The notes beneath the pieces were generated by a model. That model made no database searches. It worked only from the letters and a program-made list of their open reading frames with translations, and was not told the DNA's origin. From Byssothecium circinans (Eukaryota > Ascomycota > Dothideomycetes > Pleosporales > Massarinaceae): 51,541 nt of DNA. Positions 11,999 through 24,250 of the stretch are shown piece after piece (the stretch's first letter is position 1; every line of letters begins with the position of its first letter). The stretch spans positions 41,044 to 92,584 of the forward strand of contig ML977017.1 of assembly GCA_010015675.1 (NCBI GenBank). Reading direction: 5' to 3'. A program made the translations under genes and the position numbers.

Positions 11999-12952
11999 AC
12001 GTATTCCACCACCAAAGCGGCCACACCACCGAAGCGGCCACTTTTTCTTGGCAAGGAACATCAAAGAGTATTATCTTAATAACAAAGCCAAACCTTAATA
12101 TTTTCTTTTAAAATTTTAAACCTGGGTAGATATATATATAAACTAATAGCTATTAAAATTTTATAGCTATAGCTTACGTAATAAAATAGTTATTAGTAAA
12201 AAGGAAAATCTTAGGTAAAACCTACCTTTACCTATAGATTAATAGCTAAACGTTANNNNNNNNNNNNNNNNNNNNNNNNNNNNNNNNNNNNNNNNNNNNN
12301 NNNNNNNNNNNNNNNNNNNNNNNNNNNNNNNNNNNNNNNNNNNNNNNNNNNNNNNNNNNNNNNNNNNNNNNNNNNNNNNNNNNNNNNNNNNNNNNNNNNN
12401 NNNNNNNNNNNNNNNNNNNNNNNNNNNNNNNNNNNNNNNNNNNNNNNNNNNNNNNNNNNNNNNNNNNNNNNNNNNNNNNNNNNNNNNNNNNNNNNNNNNN
12501 NNNNNNNNNNNNNNNNNNNNNNNNNNNNNNNNNNNNNNNNNNNNNNNNNNNNNNNNNNNNNNNNNNNNNNNNNNNNNNNNNNNNNNNNNNNNNNNNNNNN
12601 NNNNNNNNNNNNNNNNNNNNNNNNNNNNNNNNNNNNNNNNNNNNNNNNNNNNNNNNNNNNNNNNNNNNNNNNNNNNNNNNNNNNNNNNNNNNNNNNNNNN
12701 NNNNNNNNNNNNNNNNNNNNNNNNNNNNNNNNNNNNNNNNNNNNNNNNNNNNNNNNNNNNNNNNNNNNNNNNNNNNNNNNNNNNNNNNNNNNNNNNNNNN
12801 NNNNNNNNNNNNNNNNNNNNNNNNNNNNNNATTTAAAATTTTAGCTTAATAGCTCTAATATTTAAATTGTTATTAAAGGTTGAATCTTTGATTTTCCGCC
12901 AAGCAAAAAGTGGCCGCTTCGGTGGTGTGGCCGCTTCGGTGGTGGAATACGT
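11999..12952. mobile_element. Non-autonomous TIR DNA transposon (MITE-like) spanning the assembly gap
   Basis: Near-perfect terminal inverted repeats of about 50 bp (11,999-12,051 and 12,899-12,952) begin ACGTATTCCACCACC. Inside each is a directly repeated CCACCGAAGCGGCCAC unit. The element is flanked by TA on both sides (11,997-11,998 and 12,953-12,954), the target duplication typical of Tc1/mariner/pogo elements. Partly matching inverted sequence continues inward for some tens of bases. No transposase frame is visible in the roughly 380 sequenced bases, and 575 N occupy the middle. The TIRs keep CpA dinucleotides, so the element is less RIPed than its surroundings. Confidence 0.8.
12256..12830. 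other. Assembly gap (575 N)
   Basis: The run of N lies inside the inverted-repeat element. A long hairpin or a collapsed repeat is a likely reason the assembly failed here. The true length is unknown. Confidence 0.98.
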
Positions 12953-13599
12953 TACTTGTTTTTGAATATTTTGTTAACATTTACATAGGATTATCCCTAC
13001 TATCCTTTGCATCCTACTTTAAAGTCTTATCTACTATGTCTAGCGATTAACCTAATCACGCTCTAAATAACACTCCTAAACCCTTAAGGTAGCAGAATAG
13101 AGGAGCTAGCTAGAATGGCTAAGCCTAGAGTAGTACTCTACCCTTAGCATCTATATCTAAATTCATGCAGGGCTTAACTAATAAAAAGGACCAAGCAGTC
13201 TATAATGCTATCTCTAGATCCGCTAAGAGAGAGGGGCGATGCAATAGCTTAAATTAGTAGGCTATAATAGTTCCTATAGTAAATAGTGTTATAGCATAAT
13301 TAACTAACTACGTTATAGGTATCATGTAGGTTCTATTTCTAAAACTAGAAAATTATTTCTCCTTTACTATCTTATCTCGTGCTATCGCATGCTTAATCGT
13401 TTAACGTTCATCTTAATTTATAATATATTTCCTCTATATATGTGCCTATAACTACTTTAACATCCTACACTACTATACCTCCTTATATAATACTCCCTAA
13501 AGGCCCTTATAATAACCTTTTTTAAAGTTCTTCCTACTATGACGCCGGCTGTTTAATAGCTAACCCGCGAACTTATTTCGCTGCTACCTTAATTAGATG

Positions 13600-14620
13600 T
13601 TACTCAGGTTACTACTAAACATAAAGACATAAGATTATTTAGATATTAGTAGATAGAGAAATGCAAGGAACTACCTCGTACTCTATTTAAAGAGCTTGCT
13701 TAAGTATGTATATAAAAGTAAAACGCTTTAGCTATAATACTAACATTAAAGGCAAATAAGATTAAGGCTGTAGTAGAAACACGCGTAGGAGTAATAATTC
13801 TAAAGTAGCAACCTAATAAAGAACATCCTATACTAATGCTATAGCGCTTTAATGCTAGCTAGTTACATGTTCTACTAAGGTATATTACCCTTATTACGTT
13901 TCTTCCTCCCGAGGATTGCCTTAAGGCTGTAGAGATCTACGACTAAATATAAAGGAATGCTATAGCGTAATAGAATAGCATAGTATATTACTTTTTAAGG
14001 GCGTTTATTTTTAAATAGAGCTAGCTAGAATTCTTTATACTCTACTACTAGCGCCCACGTCGCTACTAGGAGAAAAGAGGGAGTAAGAAGAGTATAATTA
14101 ACTCCCTATATTAAATTCCTAAGATTCCGCAACAAAAAAGTCATGCATGCATGTAGTTGACGGTGTTAACTCAGCTTAAAGGGGACCTATATAATTATAA
14201 GCAATAGAATAATAAGTAGATTAAAGGTAGAAAGACCTTCTACTTTTACTTAAGAGCCTATACTACTGTCTCTGCTACTAATAAGACTTACCGCCCTAAA
14301 TGTTCTTAAGGTGGCTTATGAGTCCGTTCCTAGCTAGCTTATATTTCCGTTTTCTCTAAGAATGCTATTATGTATAGCCTCTTCTAAGCTTTGCACGGTA
14401 CTATTTTACTACTCTTTAGTATTACTAAGCTCTAGAAACTAATAGACCATGTTCGCATCTACTTTACTAAGGATTCTGCTTGGTGGATATAATAGCGTAG
14501 TTCCTATATATAGCCTCTATTACTTAGCTAAGCCCTATTAACTTTTATAATCCTTTCTTTTCTTTAGCCATAAATAGTAGGAAAGCGCCATAGATAGTAA
14601 CTCATACGCCTTCGACTCCT
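13600..14620 (+). pseudogene. Unrecognised RIPed coding remnant, plus strand
   Basis: The plus-strand translation is protein-like through Gln/Trp-type stops. It includes LITFLPPEDCLKAVEIYDQ at about 13,890-13,950, a basic RRYQEKRGSKK segment, and a later block with HVRIYFTKDSAWWI near 14,450-14,490. There may be frame changes. It resembles no family I can name. Neighbouring remnants lie on both strands, as expected in a nest of old elements. Confidence 0.3.
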
Positions 14621-14789
14621 TAAGCATCTCTTGACCTAGTATATCTATAATAGAAAACCCCTTAAAGAGAAGGTTATACACGAGGTTAAGGCTATAGAAA
14701 ATAAGTTAGTAGCGTTAAAGTAAGAAAATAAACCTACTTAGTACTAGTAAAATGTAGACTAACTTTTAATACTAGCCCCTTATTATCTT

Positions 14790-15250
14790 TACTAAGTAAG
14801 AAAAGAACTTTTCTATCTACAATATTTCTTTTAAGTTTCTTGTAGAATATGTTGCGCTGCTAAATATCTAGTTCTCTATAGCTAGAATGCAAATCCTTTA
14901 TTAACGATAACAGATAGTTCTTCTTAAGAAAGTTAGGCTTAGAACTTTTAGCGGACTCAAAGCGTTCTTGATAGAAGCAGGCTAGGTTGATTTTGTAGAA
15001 AGGGCGTTAGTATAGATGCAACTCATTCATTAAGTCTTCTAACTATTGGTAGGAAAACTGCTTAGCTAACTAAAATCTAGAAACTCTAAAAAATATGCCT
15101 AGGTTTTTTCGCCATTGCTTAATGCTTTGCTGGAGTATCTATGCTTTCTTAATTAATTTACGTGCAACCCTTTTTTAGAGCTTATTAATCTTCTTAGGGA
15201 GGTCTTTAGTTGTGTCATTTAAATCATATACGTCTCGTGTAGAAGCTTAG
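14790..15250 (-). pseudogene. Unrecognised RIPed remnant with basic coiled-coil segment
   Basis: One minus-strand frame gives about 150 codons that read well once TAG/TAA is taken as Gln. It has a Lys-rich helical segment (KKINKLQKRVARKLIKKAQ), then LGIFFRVSRFQLAKQF, then a Tyr/Phe-rich tail. The composition suggests a coiled-coil, DNA- or RNA-binding protein. The family is not recognised. Confidence 0.35.
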
Positions 15251-15259
15251 AAAGAGATT

Positions 15260-17000
15260 ATACTTAAATTACTTTAAATTCATTCTAAGTAAGCCTATAA
15301 AGAGCCGTCGCAGGCGCTAAGCCTCTTAATTTAACTAAAAAAGTCCGTGGTTAGTATTATTAAGAGTTAGATAGACTTATCTTTAGTTTTACTCTACTAT
15401 AGCTACACTGCGCGCCTAGTAGATATTACACACTCTATAGGTAACACCATGTTTAGATAATAAACAGAAGGATAAAAGTGGAAGTACCGTAGAAGGTAGT
15501 ATAAATTAAAAAAGTAGTTAGCGTAAGGACATTATATCCTCGCGCTAACTATCTTTAGGATATAAGCATAATCATAGCTATAATTAGATCCTCTCCTTAA
15601 GTGCTAACCTTTAACGTAGATACCTTAACCTAGTAACTATCCTACCTAGCTACATATTAATATTAATACCTTTTTTTAATAATACATTTATAGCCCCCTA
15701 TTATATAGCTTTCACATAGTTCCTTGTAGTTACTTAGCCTTGTATTTCTATAGTAGCGAATCAGGTTCCCCCCCCTACTAAACGTAGAGATAGGAAAGAA
15801 ACACTCTATTAAAAAGCCTTAATAAAACTAATAAGTACTAAGTAAGGAAAGGGTAAACCATGTAATAATATATCATGCATGCTTTTAATAAAGCTAGAAT
15901 AGTCTCTAGTTAATTACCTTACTATATTCTTTTTTCTATTACTAGCTGCCTTCTACTATTAGTCTAGCTTATTCTTATCTTAATTACGCTTTACTATAGC
16001 TTCTTCTATGGAGAACTATGTCTACTACCTTAGTCTTAGTAAGCATCCCCCCTTAACACACTTCTTAGGTTTAATTATCTTTAGCAGTTGATTACACTAG
16101 CGGATAGCGCTAGTGCTGCAGATACGTCCTAACCGTAACTACTTAGTTTTAAGGGATATGCATTAATAAAGCTAATCTACCTCTTTAATATCCTTAAAGT
16201 TAACCTAGTATTTATTATAACCGCGAAAGTAACTAAATACTACATAAGTAATCTTAGTTATCTAGTGCGCGATACCGTTATTAGAACGTATAATTTTAAA
16301 GATTTTATTAGCACACTCTTTGAAATGGACGATTATTACGCGCACACTAAGAAGGTCCAACGCGCAATGTATAAGCATTATAAGAGAATAAAAGAGTTTG
16401 TAGAGCTTTAGAATAAGAGTTAGGTTTTTACGTTAGTTTTTAATTTCTTTTATTTCATCTACTTGTAATACAACTTAGAACACTTTCGCAAGGCCCTAGG
16501 GGCAATCATCTATAGCTGCTTAGACCTATAGATAGATGTAGGCTTTATTAAACGATTAATAAAAAGGCGGTAATTAGCTAAAAGAGATATAAGGAGCTCT
16601 ACCTTATAGTCCTGCTTAGCGTGCACTACGCAATCTAGAATAGTTTACTTTGAACTCTTAATTAAAGGCGCTATATTCTTATCTTGTTAGCATACTATAT
16701 CTATAAGGTTATCGCAGAGTTCCTGGTGCTCTACGTGCAAAGATATTATATCTAAATGTTCTAGTTAACATGAGTACGCTTAATAGCACTAATATCTGTA
16801 GATACAAAAGAAGACATTATCTAACATTTAGTACTAAAAGGCGTGGAAAACAAATAAATAATAATCTATAGATATCTCTTTCTAGGATCCCTACTATAAC
16901 AGACTATCCTGCATCTAGCTCTATAGGTTCGCCTGCCCTAGTTTAGTAGCAATTAATTAATTAAACCGCACAAGCACGCCCTTTAGTCCTGCTTAGGACA
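15260..17000. other. RIPed stretch without recognised genes
   Basis: Short protein-like patches occur on the minus strand at about 16,300-16,700, but no domain is identifiable. A C tract lies near 15,770. No tandem repeats or RNA genes are seen. Confidence 0.4.
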
Positions 17001-17011
17001 GTGATGCGTAC

Positions 17012-17640
17012 ATGCACGTCCTTTTAAAGAGGCTAAGACGTCCCTTACTATCTTATTTTACTAGTTGCCTTCCTGCATCTTTTTATTACCTACATACGCT
17101 GACTGGACAAGCGCCCTCTAATAGGCCTATTTTCGTGCTTTTAGCCTCTTTACTAAGTTATATGCTAGGATATAACTACAGAAACCACTATTGTAACTAT
17201 AGAAGAGAAAACTTAGCAACGTTAACCTAATATTTAATAAGGTTCGCAGCTAACTCTCTATAGGTGGCTTGCTAATAGTAATAGCTCCCTAGAAGATAGT
17301 ACTCTACCACTATACAATAATCTAGATCCGCCTTCGCCTTTATACTAGCAAATAATTACTACTCCTCTATCTTTTTCCTCTTTTATAAGGTTATCCTCTC
17401 TAACGTCTACGCTATTAGTCTCTGCTTTAAGGCCCTTCTAGCTAAGCATGATACCTACTAACCTAGACCTAACACTCGACAATAAGGAGGTAAAAGAACT
17501 TATATATTAAAGAGCTAATTAAAACTAAGCATTACTAGAGATGACTCTACACGATAATAAGGTAGAAGAACTTAGATATTAGAGAGCTAATAAGAGCTAG
17601 AGGAAGATCTTCCTAGGCCCCTATTTATTATTGCTAAACC
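17012..17640 (+). pseudogene. RIPed coding remnant with a two-copy 23-residue repeat
   Basis: An open stretch at 17,012-17,230 (hydrophobic, Leu/Tyr-rich) is followed at about 17,470-17,610 by two tandem copies of a unit like DNKEVKELIYQRAN / DNKVEELRYQRAN (about 75 bp each). The repeat reads in frame through TAG/TAA. Its amphipathic, charged pattern fits a short coiled coil. The family is unknown, and whether the two parts belong to one gene is not certain. Confidence 0.3.
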
Positions 17641-18189
17641 TTAAAAAGTGAGATGTATAAAGTTAAGCTATCTTATTAACAGACTCATAGTTATGCGTTT
17701 ATCTTAGGCAATTTTATAACTTCTACTTATTTATATCAAGCCTTCATCGTTATGTCTATATCTGTTCAAGAACTTCTACATTATAATTTCATAATCTTTT
17801 TATTTACTACTCTATACTTGATACTAGGTGGAAGGCCTAGACCCACATACGCTCTTAATAATCAAATCCGTTTAAATATTAGCTATCATAGCTGGGTAGC
17901 GGCTCGTAATCTCGCTCTATAGCTATACCGTGCTAATCTATGCTAAAGTTTTACTAACGCAAGCTTCTATTTTAGTGCTAAATATCTTAGGAAATAAGGG
18001 ATACTAGAGGTAGATCCTTTCTTCTATAATAGCACTAACTTAGTGTCTTAATACGCTTCCCAAAATCTAGATTAGTAGAAGGGGGAAGATGTTATATTAA
18101 GTAGTTACACTCATTACTTTTACAGCTCTTATTATTCTATCCTTACTAGTTGCCTTCCTGCAAAATCTCTCCTACAATTTGCTAGCTTT

Positions 18190-18560
18190 AGGCTAGTTTA
18201 TCCACCTATCATAGATATCACCCAGCTCTTGAATAGCTCGCCTTCTGATGTCAGCACCTTAACCGCCTAAGCTACAGCCGTTCTAAACTCGAATGGATTC
18301 TTACCCTTAATGCTGGAAAGAGCTACTTTGCAAACGTTACTAGGCTTATCTACAGCTACACTAAATAACGCTAAAATGCAAGAATGTTGCTATATACTTA
18401 TAAAAGAGATAAAGCCCTACGGAAGCCTCTAGACGAAGCCATTTAAGAGAAAGTAGCGTGCGAACGCATTAGCAACATCCCCAAAGAGTGAAAAGAAGTG
18501 GCAATAGGAGGGAGATGAGGAGGAATGTAGGACGTCTATAAACACCGCCTTTATCTTGCA
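18190..18560 (+). pseudogene. Less-mutated ORF island, unknown protein
   Basis: About 120 codons from PPIIDITQLLNSSPSDVSTL through LERATLQTLLGLSTATLNNA to a charged tail (KKWQ.EGDEEECRTS) carry only three or four stops and keep normal CA/TG content. The pattern (short amphipathic helix, then a Lys/Glu-rich tail) is reminiscent of a small nucleic-acid-binding or transposon-encoded protein, but no family is recognised. The contrast with the RIPed surroundings is the main point of interest. Confidence 0.4.
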
Positions 18561-19107
18561 GTAGCCTAGCGCGGATTAATACTACCTTCTATTACCTAGC
18601 CTTATAGCTCCTGTTTAACTATACCCCCTTAATAATCCTGCCTTTATAGCTATGTACTATTACTACCTTAATCGTTATATAAGGGCACAAATGACGGGGG
18701 ATCCCAAGGAATTAAAAAAGTTTAGTAAGGATTAATTTAAGGGAGCTTTTGCGTATTTAGAAATAAAATCTTTTATATGGCGATGCATTCACAGATAAAG
18801 TAACATTAGAAGTTAGAGATGTAATGTTAAAAGTTAATGCTTAAAAACGTTTGATAATAGCTACTCTCTTTAAATAATGGTAAAGAAATACACTATATAA
18901 GGTATAACTACTATTAGGTAACTACTACACACTAGAGGAAACCCTTCATGCATATGCACATGTTAGTAAGGCTGTTTAGCACTATAAGTAGATCCTATGG
19001 TAGATGGGTTAGAATAACATATCCTTTCCACGGATATTACTATAAAGTCTTACGGAGGATCTGCCATATTCTCTTACGCGGAAGCATCGTATCTCATATC
19101 TAAAGGG

Positions 19108-19180
19108 ATGTTACACACGGACCTTATTATGTTACATATAGACCTTATTATGTTGCACACGGACCTTATCATGTTGCATA
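19108..19180 (+). repeat. 21-bp minisatellite, about 3.5 units
   Basis: Tandem units of ATGTTACACACGGACCTTATT and near variants sit at 19,108, 19,129 and 19,150, with a partial unit at 19,171. Looser copies of GTGTTGCATAG follow to about 19,240. Confidence 0.8.
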
Positions 19181-19810
19181 GTTATATATACCCTATTATA
19201 GTGCACGGTTTATACATACTCTATCGTGTTGCATAGCTTACAAACACCTAGTCACCTATGCATAGCATTTAAGCATCTTAGTTTACATAGAGGGATATTT
19301 CTAAGTTAGTTAGTATCATAGCTAGAGAAATTTGCTAGTAAATATAAATCTTACCTTATTAATACTAGGAGAGATTTGTCTACTATTGCTAGATTATTAA
19401 TAAGCATATTTCTTATTCTACATAGTCTAGATAATCTAATTAGACTCTTAGCTCTAACTAATAAATGACTACCTTTACAAAATAATAGCTATTATCTAGG
19501 ATACTATGGCTTGCAAGCTTTAATTATCTAGCATGCAAGGAGGCTCCTACCATCAATACTAATGCAGGAATTAGAACAACAGATTAACCTATAGTTAGGC
19601 TAATGTTAGTAGTAGAGTCTATTAAGAGTGCATAGTAAGTCTCTACTTAGATATTAACGTATAGTAGTAGCTTATTAATAACTTTGAAAAGCTTATAGTT
19701 ATAGACGGCTTATACTAAGCATCTCTATAGCCTAATTCTACTTATACAAAATGACATTTACATTTACGGCCCCTCTTTTAACTTAACATTATAATAGTTC
19801 CGTGCTGCAG

Positions 19811-20407
19811 ATGCTGTCTTCTAAGTAGAACCTAGAGTTTCCAGCTTTTAGTATCTTTTTAAGTTTTAGCGATATAGATTTTAGTAGCTAGTTAAGTAAT
19901 TATCTATAGAAGCCTACTAACTCTAAGGCCAACTCTAGTACATATACATGTACCTATAGCAGCTACGTATAGCGATTCAAGATAACCTAGGAGTTATAGA
20001 AGTATAAGCGTAAGGATCATTATAATGCTATAAATATGGGTATAAGCTTTAGCTCGTAAGAAGGGCCTTATAAGTGCAAGCGCATTAACTTAACTATAGG
20101 TAAGCCTTGTAATACTATTTTCTTACGCTTATATAATCTTACCCGCTATGAGGACACTATCTATAACGTGCGTAAGCAAAAAGTGCACTATGTATTTTGC
20201 ACTAAGGAAAAGACGTTTTTGCGTAATAACGTACTAATCTATTATATGGTAAGAGTTTACTACTAGATTTATAGCATAAGTGTAGCCTTACTAACATAGT
20301 CGTAGCGCACTATCTATCCTAAGGTTAATTTCCTTAGTAAGCACTAGCGTCGCGGTGGGAACTATAACTAAGCTAACGGGGCTATAGCTAAGTCTAAGTT
20401 TAATTAA
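19811..20407 (+). pseudogene. RIPed C2H2 zinc-finger transcription factor gene (Rpn4-like fingers)
   Basis: ATG at 19,811 opens a frame that continues through RIP stops to 20,248. A 51-bp intron (20,249-20,299, GTAAGA...CTAACATAG) follows, then exon 2 to TAA at 20,407. Three fingers are visible: the first starts at Cys 19,949; the second has Cys 20,075 and Cys 20,108 with the signature INxxxGKPCNTIF and SRPYDLTRH-like spacing (now LRLYNLTRY); the third starts at Cys 20,198 with KTFxRN. The order and the GKPC / FSRPYDL / KTFSRNDAL pattern are those of the C-terminal fingers of Rpn4-like factors. Zinc-binding His codons have become Tyr (CAY to TAY) and one Cys has become Tyr. The gene was probably duplicated and then silenced. 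Rpn4 orthology is inferred from motif similarity only. Confidence 0.7.
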
Positions 20408-20915
20408 TCTAGCGCATGGCGTTTAAGACATGCAGTAAATTTATTAACGAGGGAATCTTATAAGTAGTAGAGGAATATTATATAAAGGTTTTATAGAATA
20501 TTATAAGCGCTAACTTACTAATAATAGAGATTTAAACTTAGCTTCTAGTTTTATCTTTTAAGTTTATTCTTCTTTTTACTCTATATATAATACTACTATG
20601 CATATACGTCTTTAACATTCTTTTAGACCTACGAACGTGAGCACTACTTACTATACTTACCTCTTATCGCCTAGCTTTAGCGCCTTTCTCAGACGCCCTT
20701 GATCGCTAGCATTGCTAGTGGCCTGTGCTTACTTCTATATGTAAGTATTGCATCTTTCCTTAATTATCCTGCAGCCACAGCTATTTATCATAATATCGGT
20801 GTGCAGCAACGCTAGGCTATCCTATAGTATAAAGGGCGGAGCGCTTACATACTACGCAGTATATCCCCTTTGCTAAATCTCCTTTATAGGCGCGTCGCTT
20901 AAGTAGTAAACCTAC

Positions 20916-21170
20916 GATTACTTATAACTATAATTACTTATAACTATGACTACTTATAACTATAATTACTTATAACTATGATTACTTATAACTATGACTA
21001 CTTATAACTACGACTATTTATAACTATAACTACTTATGATTATGACTATTTATGACTATGACTACTTATCACTATAACTACTTACGACTATGACTATAAC
21101 TACTTATAACTATAACTATTTATAACTATGACTATTTATAACTACGACTACTTACGACCACCTACGACCA
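20916..21170 (+). repeat. 16-bp minisatellite, about 15 units
   Basis: Tandem units of the type GACTACTTATAACTAT begin GAC, GAT, AAC or AAT and are interrupted once by a 6-bp unit. The array is degenerate toward its right end (GACCACCTACGACC). Variation between units is mostly C/T, as expected of RIP acting on an older, more GC-rich array. Confidence 0.85.
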
Positions 21171-22124
21171 TTAAGATAGTAACTATTAATATAAGTATGT
21201 ATTATATAAAGTCTATAGTACCTTACTAATAGATATCTGTAAGAAGTTCTAATTTTGCTATACTAATTTTTAGCTCTCTCTTTAGAACATTAGTATTCAT
21301 TTATTTAATAACGAAGAAGAGGCTAATATAGATAACTGTAGTTCTTAGGCTGATTTTCTTATTACTAGTCTAGTTAATTCTATACAAATTTCCTAAAGAG
21401 CCTTAGCTTTTATCCTTTCTTATTTTTTTTACTAGTCATGCATTAGCCTTATTAAGCCTATAAATAAATTAAGATTAAAGTGCCCTTATACGAAAGTTTG
21501 CCTTAACTCTGCTATTTAATGAGTGTTACATATAATCTAAACTACTATTGCTAATACTACTGCAATCCTAGTTAGTAGCAGCTAAGTTTGTTAAGCAGTT
21601 TAGGTCTATGCCTTTCTCGCATGGCAGAATACCTCCTCCCTTATATACCCTTAAAGTTATTAATGCTAGAGCTAAGATATCTAATCTTATATTAATAGGA
21701 TACGCCTCTTTCTTTTTATCTTATTAGAAGAAGGTATGCTATTTGCTAACTTCCTATCTTTAATAAAAAGGTTAGCACGTAGTTACTAATTAGATACTTC
21801 CCTAGGTCTTTCTAGAAGCTAGCATCTACATATTATCTTCTAGTCGCCTGCATATCTAGCTCTGCTAGGGAAAGTAGCACGGGTTAAGAAGGCAATTAAT
21901 AAATAGCGTTTTAAGTGACCTACTCTAGGTGCTAACTGCTATATCTATTCTATCCCACATGCATGCGCCCCCTAGTAGACAGTAGATGCATGCTACTTAC
22001 AGGACTCTATGGATAGTATAAAGTATATGAAATTAAAGTACTACGCTACTATAGTACTTTCCTTAAAATTAAGTAAAAGTTTTATTTTAATTACCCTCTA
22101 TTCTACGGGTCTACTAAGGTCATA

Positions 22125-22345
22125 AAGCCCTCCTTCCCTTTATTACCTTATTTATTCCTGCCTCCTCCTCCTTTAACCCCCTTACCTTTGCTTTCTCCAC
22201 CTTAACTACCTTATTAATTCCTGCCTCTTTTATCTACGAATCCTCTTTTATCTCTTTAAGCTGCGTTTCCCCCTTTACCTTCTCTACCTATAAATCCTCC
22301 CTCACCCCCTAGAGCTGCAGTTCCCCTTCCGCCTTAACCACCTCT
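22125..22345 (-). repeat. Pyrimidine-rich imperfect repeats; minus strand would encode Gly-rich repeats
   Basis: Imperfect repeats of about 50-80 bp sit in a C/T-rich tract. The minus strand reads Gly/Arg/Lys-rich blocks (for example GGEGGFIGREGKGGN) with RIP-type stops. This may be the low-complexity part of a dead gene or a simple polypurine tract. Confidence 0.45.
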
Positions 22346-22379
22346 TCTAACGCTAGAGTAACGGAAGAGCATCGTGGCG

Positions 22380-22620
22380 CTCCTATACGGTCCTTAATAA
22401 TCATAAGTTAGATAGGGACAATGCTAGGGACTCTGCTAGGAACTACGGTAGGAAGGTATTAGAGTCTAAGAGTCTCTTAGAGTACTATGAAAGGTTAAAG
22501 GAAAAAAGCAAGCAGATTAAAGAGTTAATAAAAAGGTAGAAAGAATTAAGTAAGAAGATAAAGAATCTAAGTAGCTTAAGTATAAAAAGCGTCTACGTTA
22601 ATTATATCCTTTACCTCGCG
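22380..22620 (+). pseudogene. Remnant encoding a charged coiled coil
   Basis: The plus strand reads about 70 codons with one RIP-type stop. It begins with a basic, Asn/Arg-containing segment (DRDNARDSARNYGRKV) followed by Lys/Glu/Leu heptad-like sequence (LKEKSKQIKELIKR). The layout recalls a bZIP or other coiled-coil protein, but it is too short and mutated to assign. Confidence 0.3.
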
Positions 22621-22951
22621 TAAGTCATGTATTAGCAGGACTTATTATAGTTAGGTTATTAATTATTTTAAAGAGGTAGATTACTAGAGTAACTATTTAC
22701 TACGTTATTATATTTTATTAGGTATTATAGGCAGGTCCCTATTATTATTATAGCTCTCGTTAGGGACTACTTCTTATTTTTAGTAGCATCTAGTTATTTA
22801 TTATTATGCTATATAACTCTATATCCCTTTCTCTACAAAGCTATTTATGGGCTATTTTTTCTAAACCTTCGAACCCTCACTCCTTAGTCTGTATCGAAAC
22901 TTTGGTCGGCGCTATAGAAGATTATTCGCAACATAATCATGTATATCTTAC

Positions 22952-23081
22952 CTAACTCCCTCCTACCACCGCTAGCTAGTATCTTATCGCTGCACGTTAT
23001 TAGCTTTTATAGCGAGCTAACTCCCTCCTACTACTGCTAGCTAGTATCTCGTTACTGCACGTTATTAGCCTAATTCTGCTA
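22952..23081 (+). repeat. Tandem duplication, 65-bp unit, two copies
   Basis: CTAACTCCCTCCTAC...GCTAGCTAGTATCT...GCACGTTATTAGC appears at 22,952 and again at 23,017 with a few C/T differences. Confidence 0.8.
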
Positions 23082-23984
23082 CTACTAATACCTTTTACTC
23101 TTAAGCGTAGGTTGAGTATTACTACGGCATGAAAACTACTAAGTTAGGTACTACTTAGGGTGCCTTATAAACTAAAGCATCTTTCAGTCTATCACATTTA
23201 TAGGTGTTAGGGATAATTAGGAATATTAATAGTAATAATATTAGAGGTGATAGGAACTTTATTTGCTAATAATCTAGATACTAGTTACTAACTAGCAACT
23301 ACTCCTTCTATAACTTCTAGCAACGCCGTAAACCCTTAATTCGCGTATCCTAATTACTTTTCTTTATATTCTACGCGCTATTTTACACCCTGCCGCTTTA
23401 CGCAGCTTAATAACATTAAGCTTTACATGCTTAGACCTACAGTAAATAGATTGCGGCAATAAATTAAAATACTCTTACGCTATAATGTAATTTATTTTAT
23501 TCCTGCTAGATGCTATACTAACTAAGTAGGTAGAGCTTGTAATAGATCTTTATAAAAATGCTATAATAATTAAAGCCTTTATACTCTTATCCTGCACCTT
23601 TTAATCCCCCTTAACGCAATCTTAACCTAGGAGTATAAGTAAGCTTATCCTCCTTTATCTACTTAAGTAGACATGCCTTAATAGTCTGCTACTAAGAAGG
23701 ATCTAGTTCTCCTTGCATTAATAGTAACATAGGTCTAAGTTTCCACATTTTCTTATACTCTTTCTCTATAGTAATTAGGTAGCTATAGGCCCTAAAGTAA
23801 TATTTACGAAAAGCTATCTATATAGCGTTAAAGTTAGGACATATGCAAAGTAGTTCCTAAAATACATTAATACATAACCTACGTAGTAGAGAGTAGGTAA
23901 CATACTATACATTTAAGAAATATATTACATACTATTAGTAGTATATCTAATACTTCTTTCTCTATAACATTATTAGGAAGTAGG

Positions 23985-24250
23985 AAAATGTAGACCCTAG
24001 CTTTAGGCTAGTCTTTTTTAAGCGTAGCGATATGGTCACACGGGACCTATAAGCAATATAAGTTAAAAAGATTAGCTAGTACTAATACCCCTATAGTTTT
24101 TATAAGAAATCTATAAATAAACACTATGACGGCGTTATGCTACGTACATTAGTAGGATTCAAGATGCCTAGGAAATGTAACCTACAACTACGGCCTTAAA
24201 GTCTAGAGTTAGAAGTATTAGCGCATGTAGTATATTAATAATAGATAGAG
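23985..24250 (+). pseudogene. Unrecognised RIPed coding remnant, plus strand
   Basis: The translation reads well through stops taken as Gln. It includes VFFKRSDMVTRDL, then KSINKHYDGVMLRTLVGFKM and CNLQLRP. It is basic with no known motif, and may be a fragment of a larger gene extending left. Confidence 0.3.

Noticed and set aside
19108..19240. TGTT...-starting sequence as a possible LTR
   Set aside because: No matching second LTR, primer-binding site or reverse transcriptase frame was found; it is a 21-bp minisatellite.
22380..22620. bZIP transcription factor
   Set aside because: The basic region lacks a clear NxxAAxxCR-type signature and the Leu zipper is short; kept only as a coiled-coil remnant.
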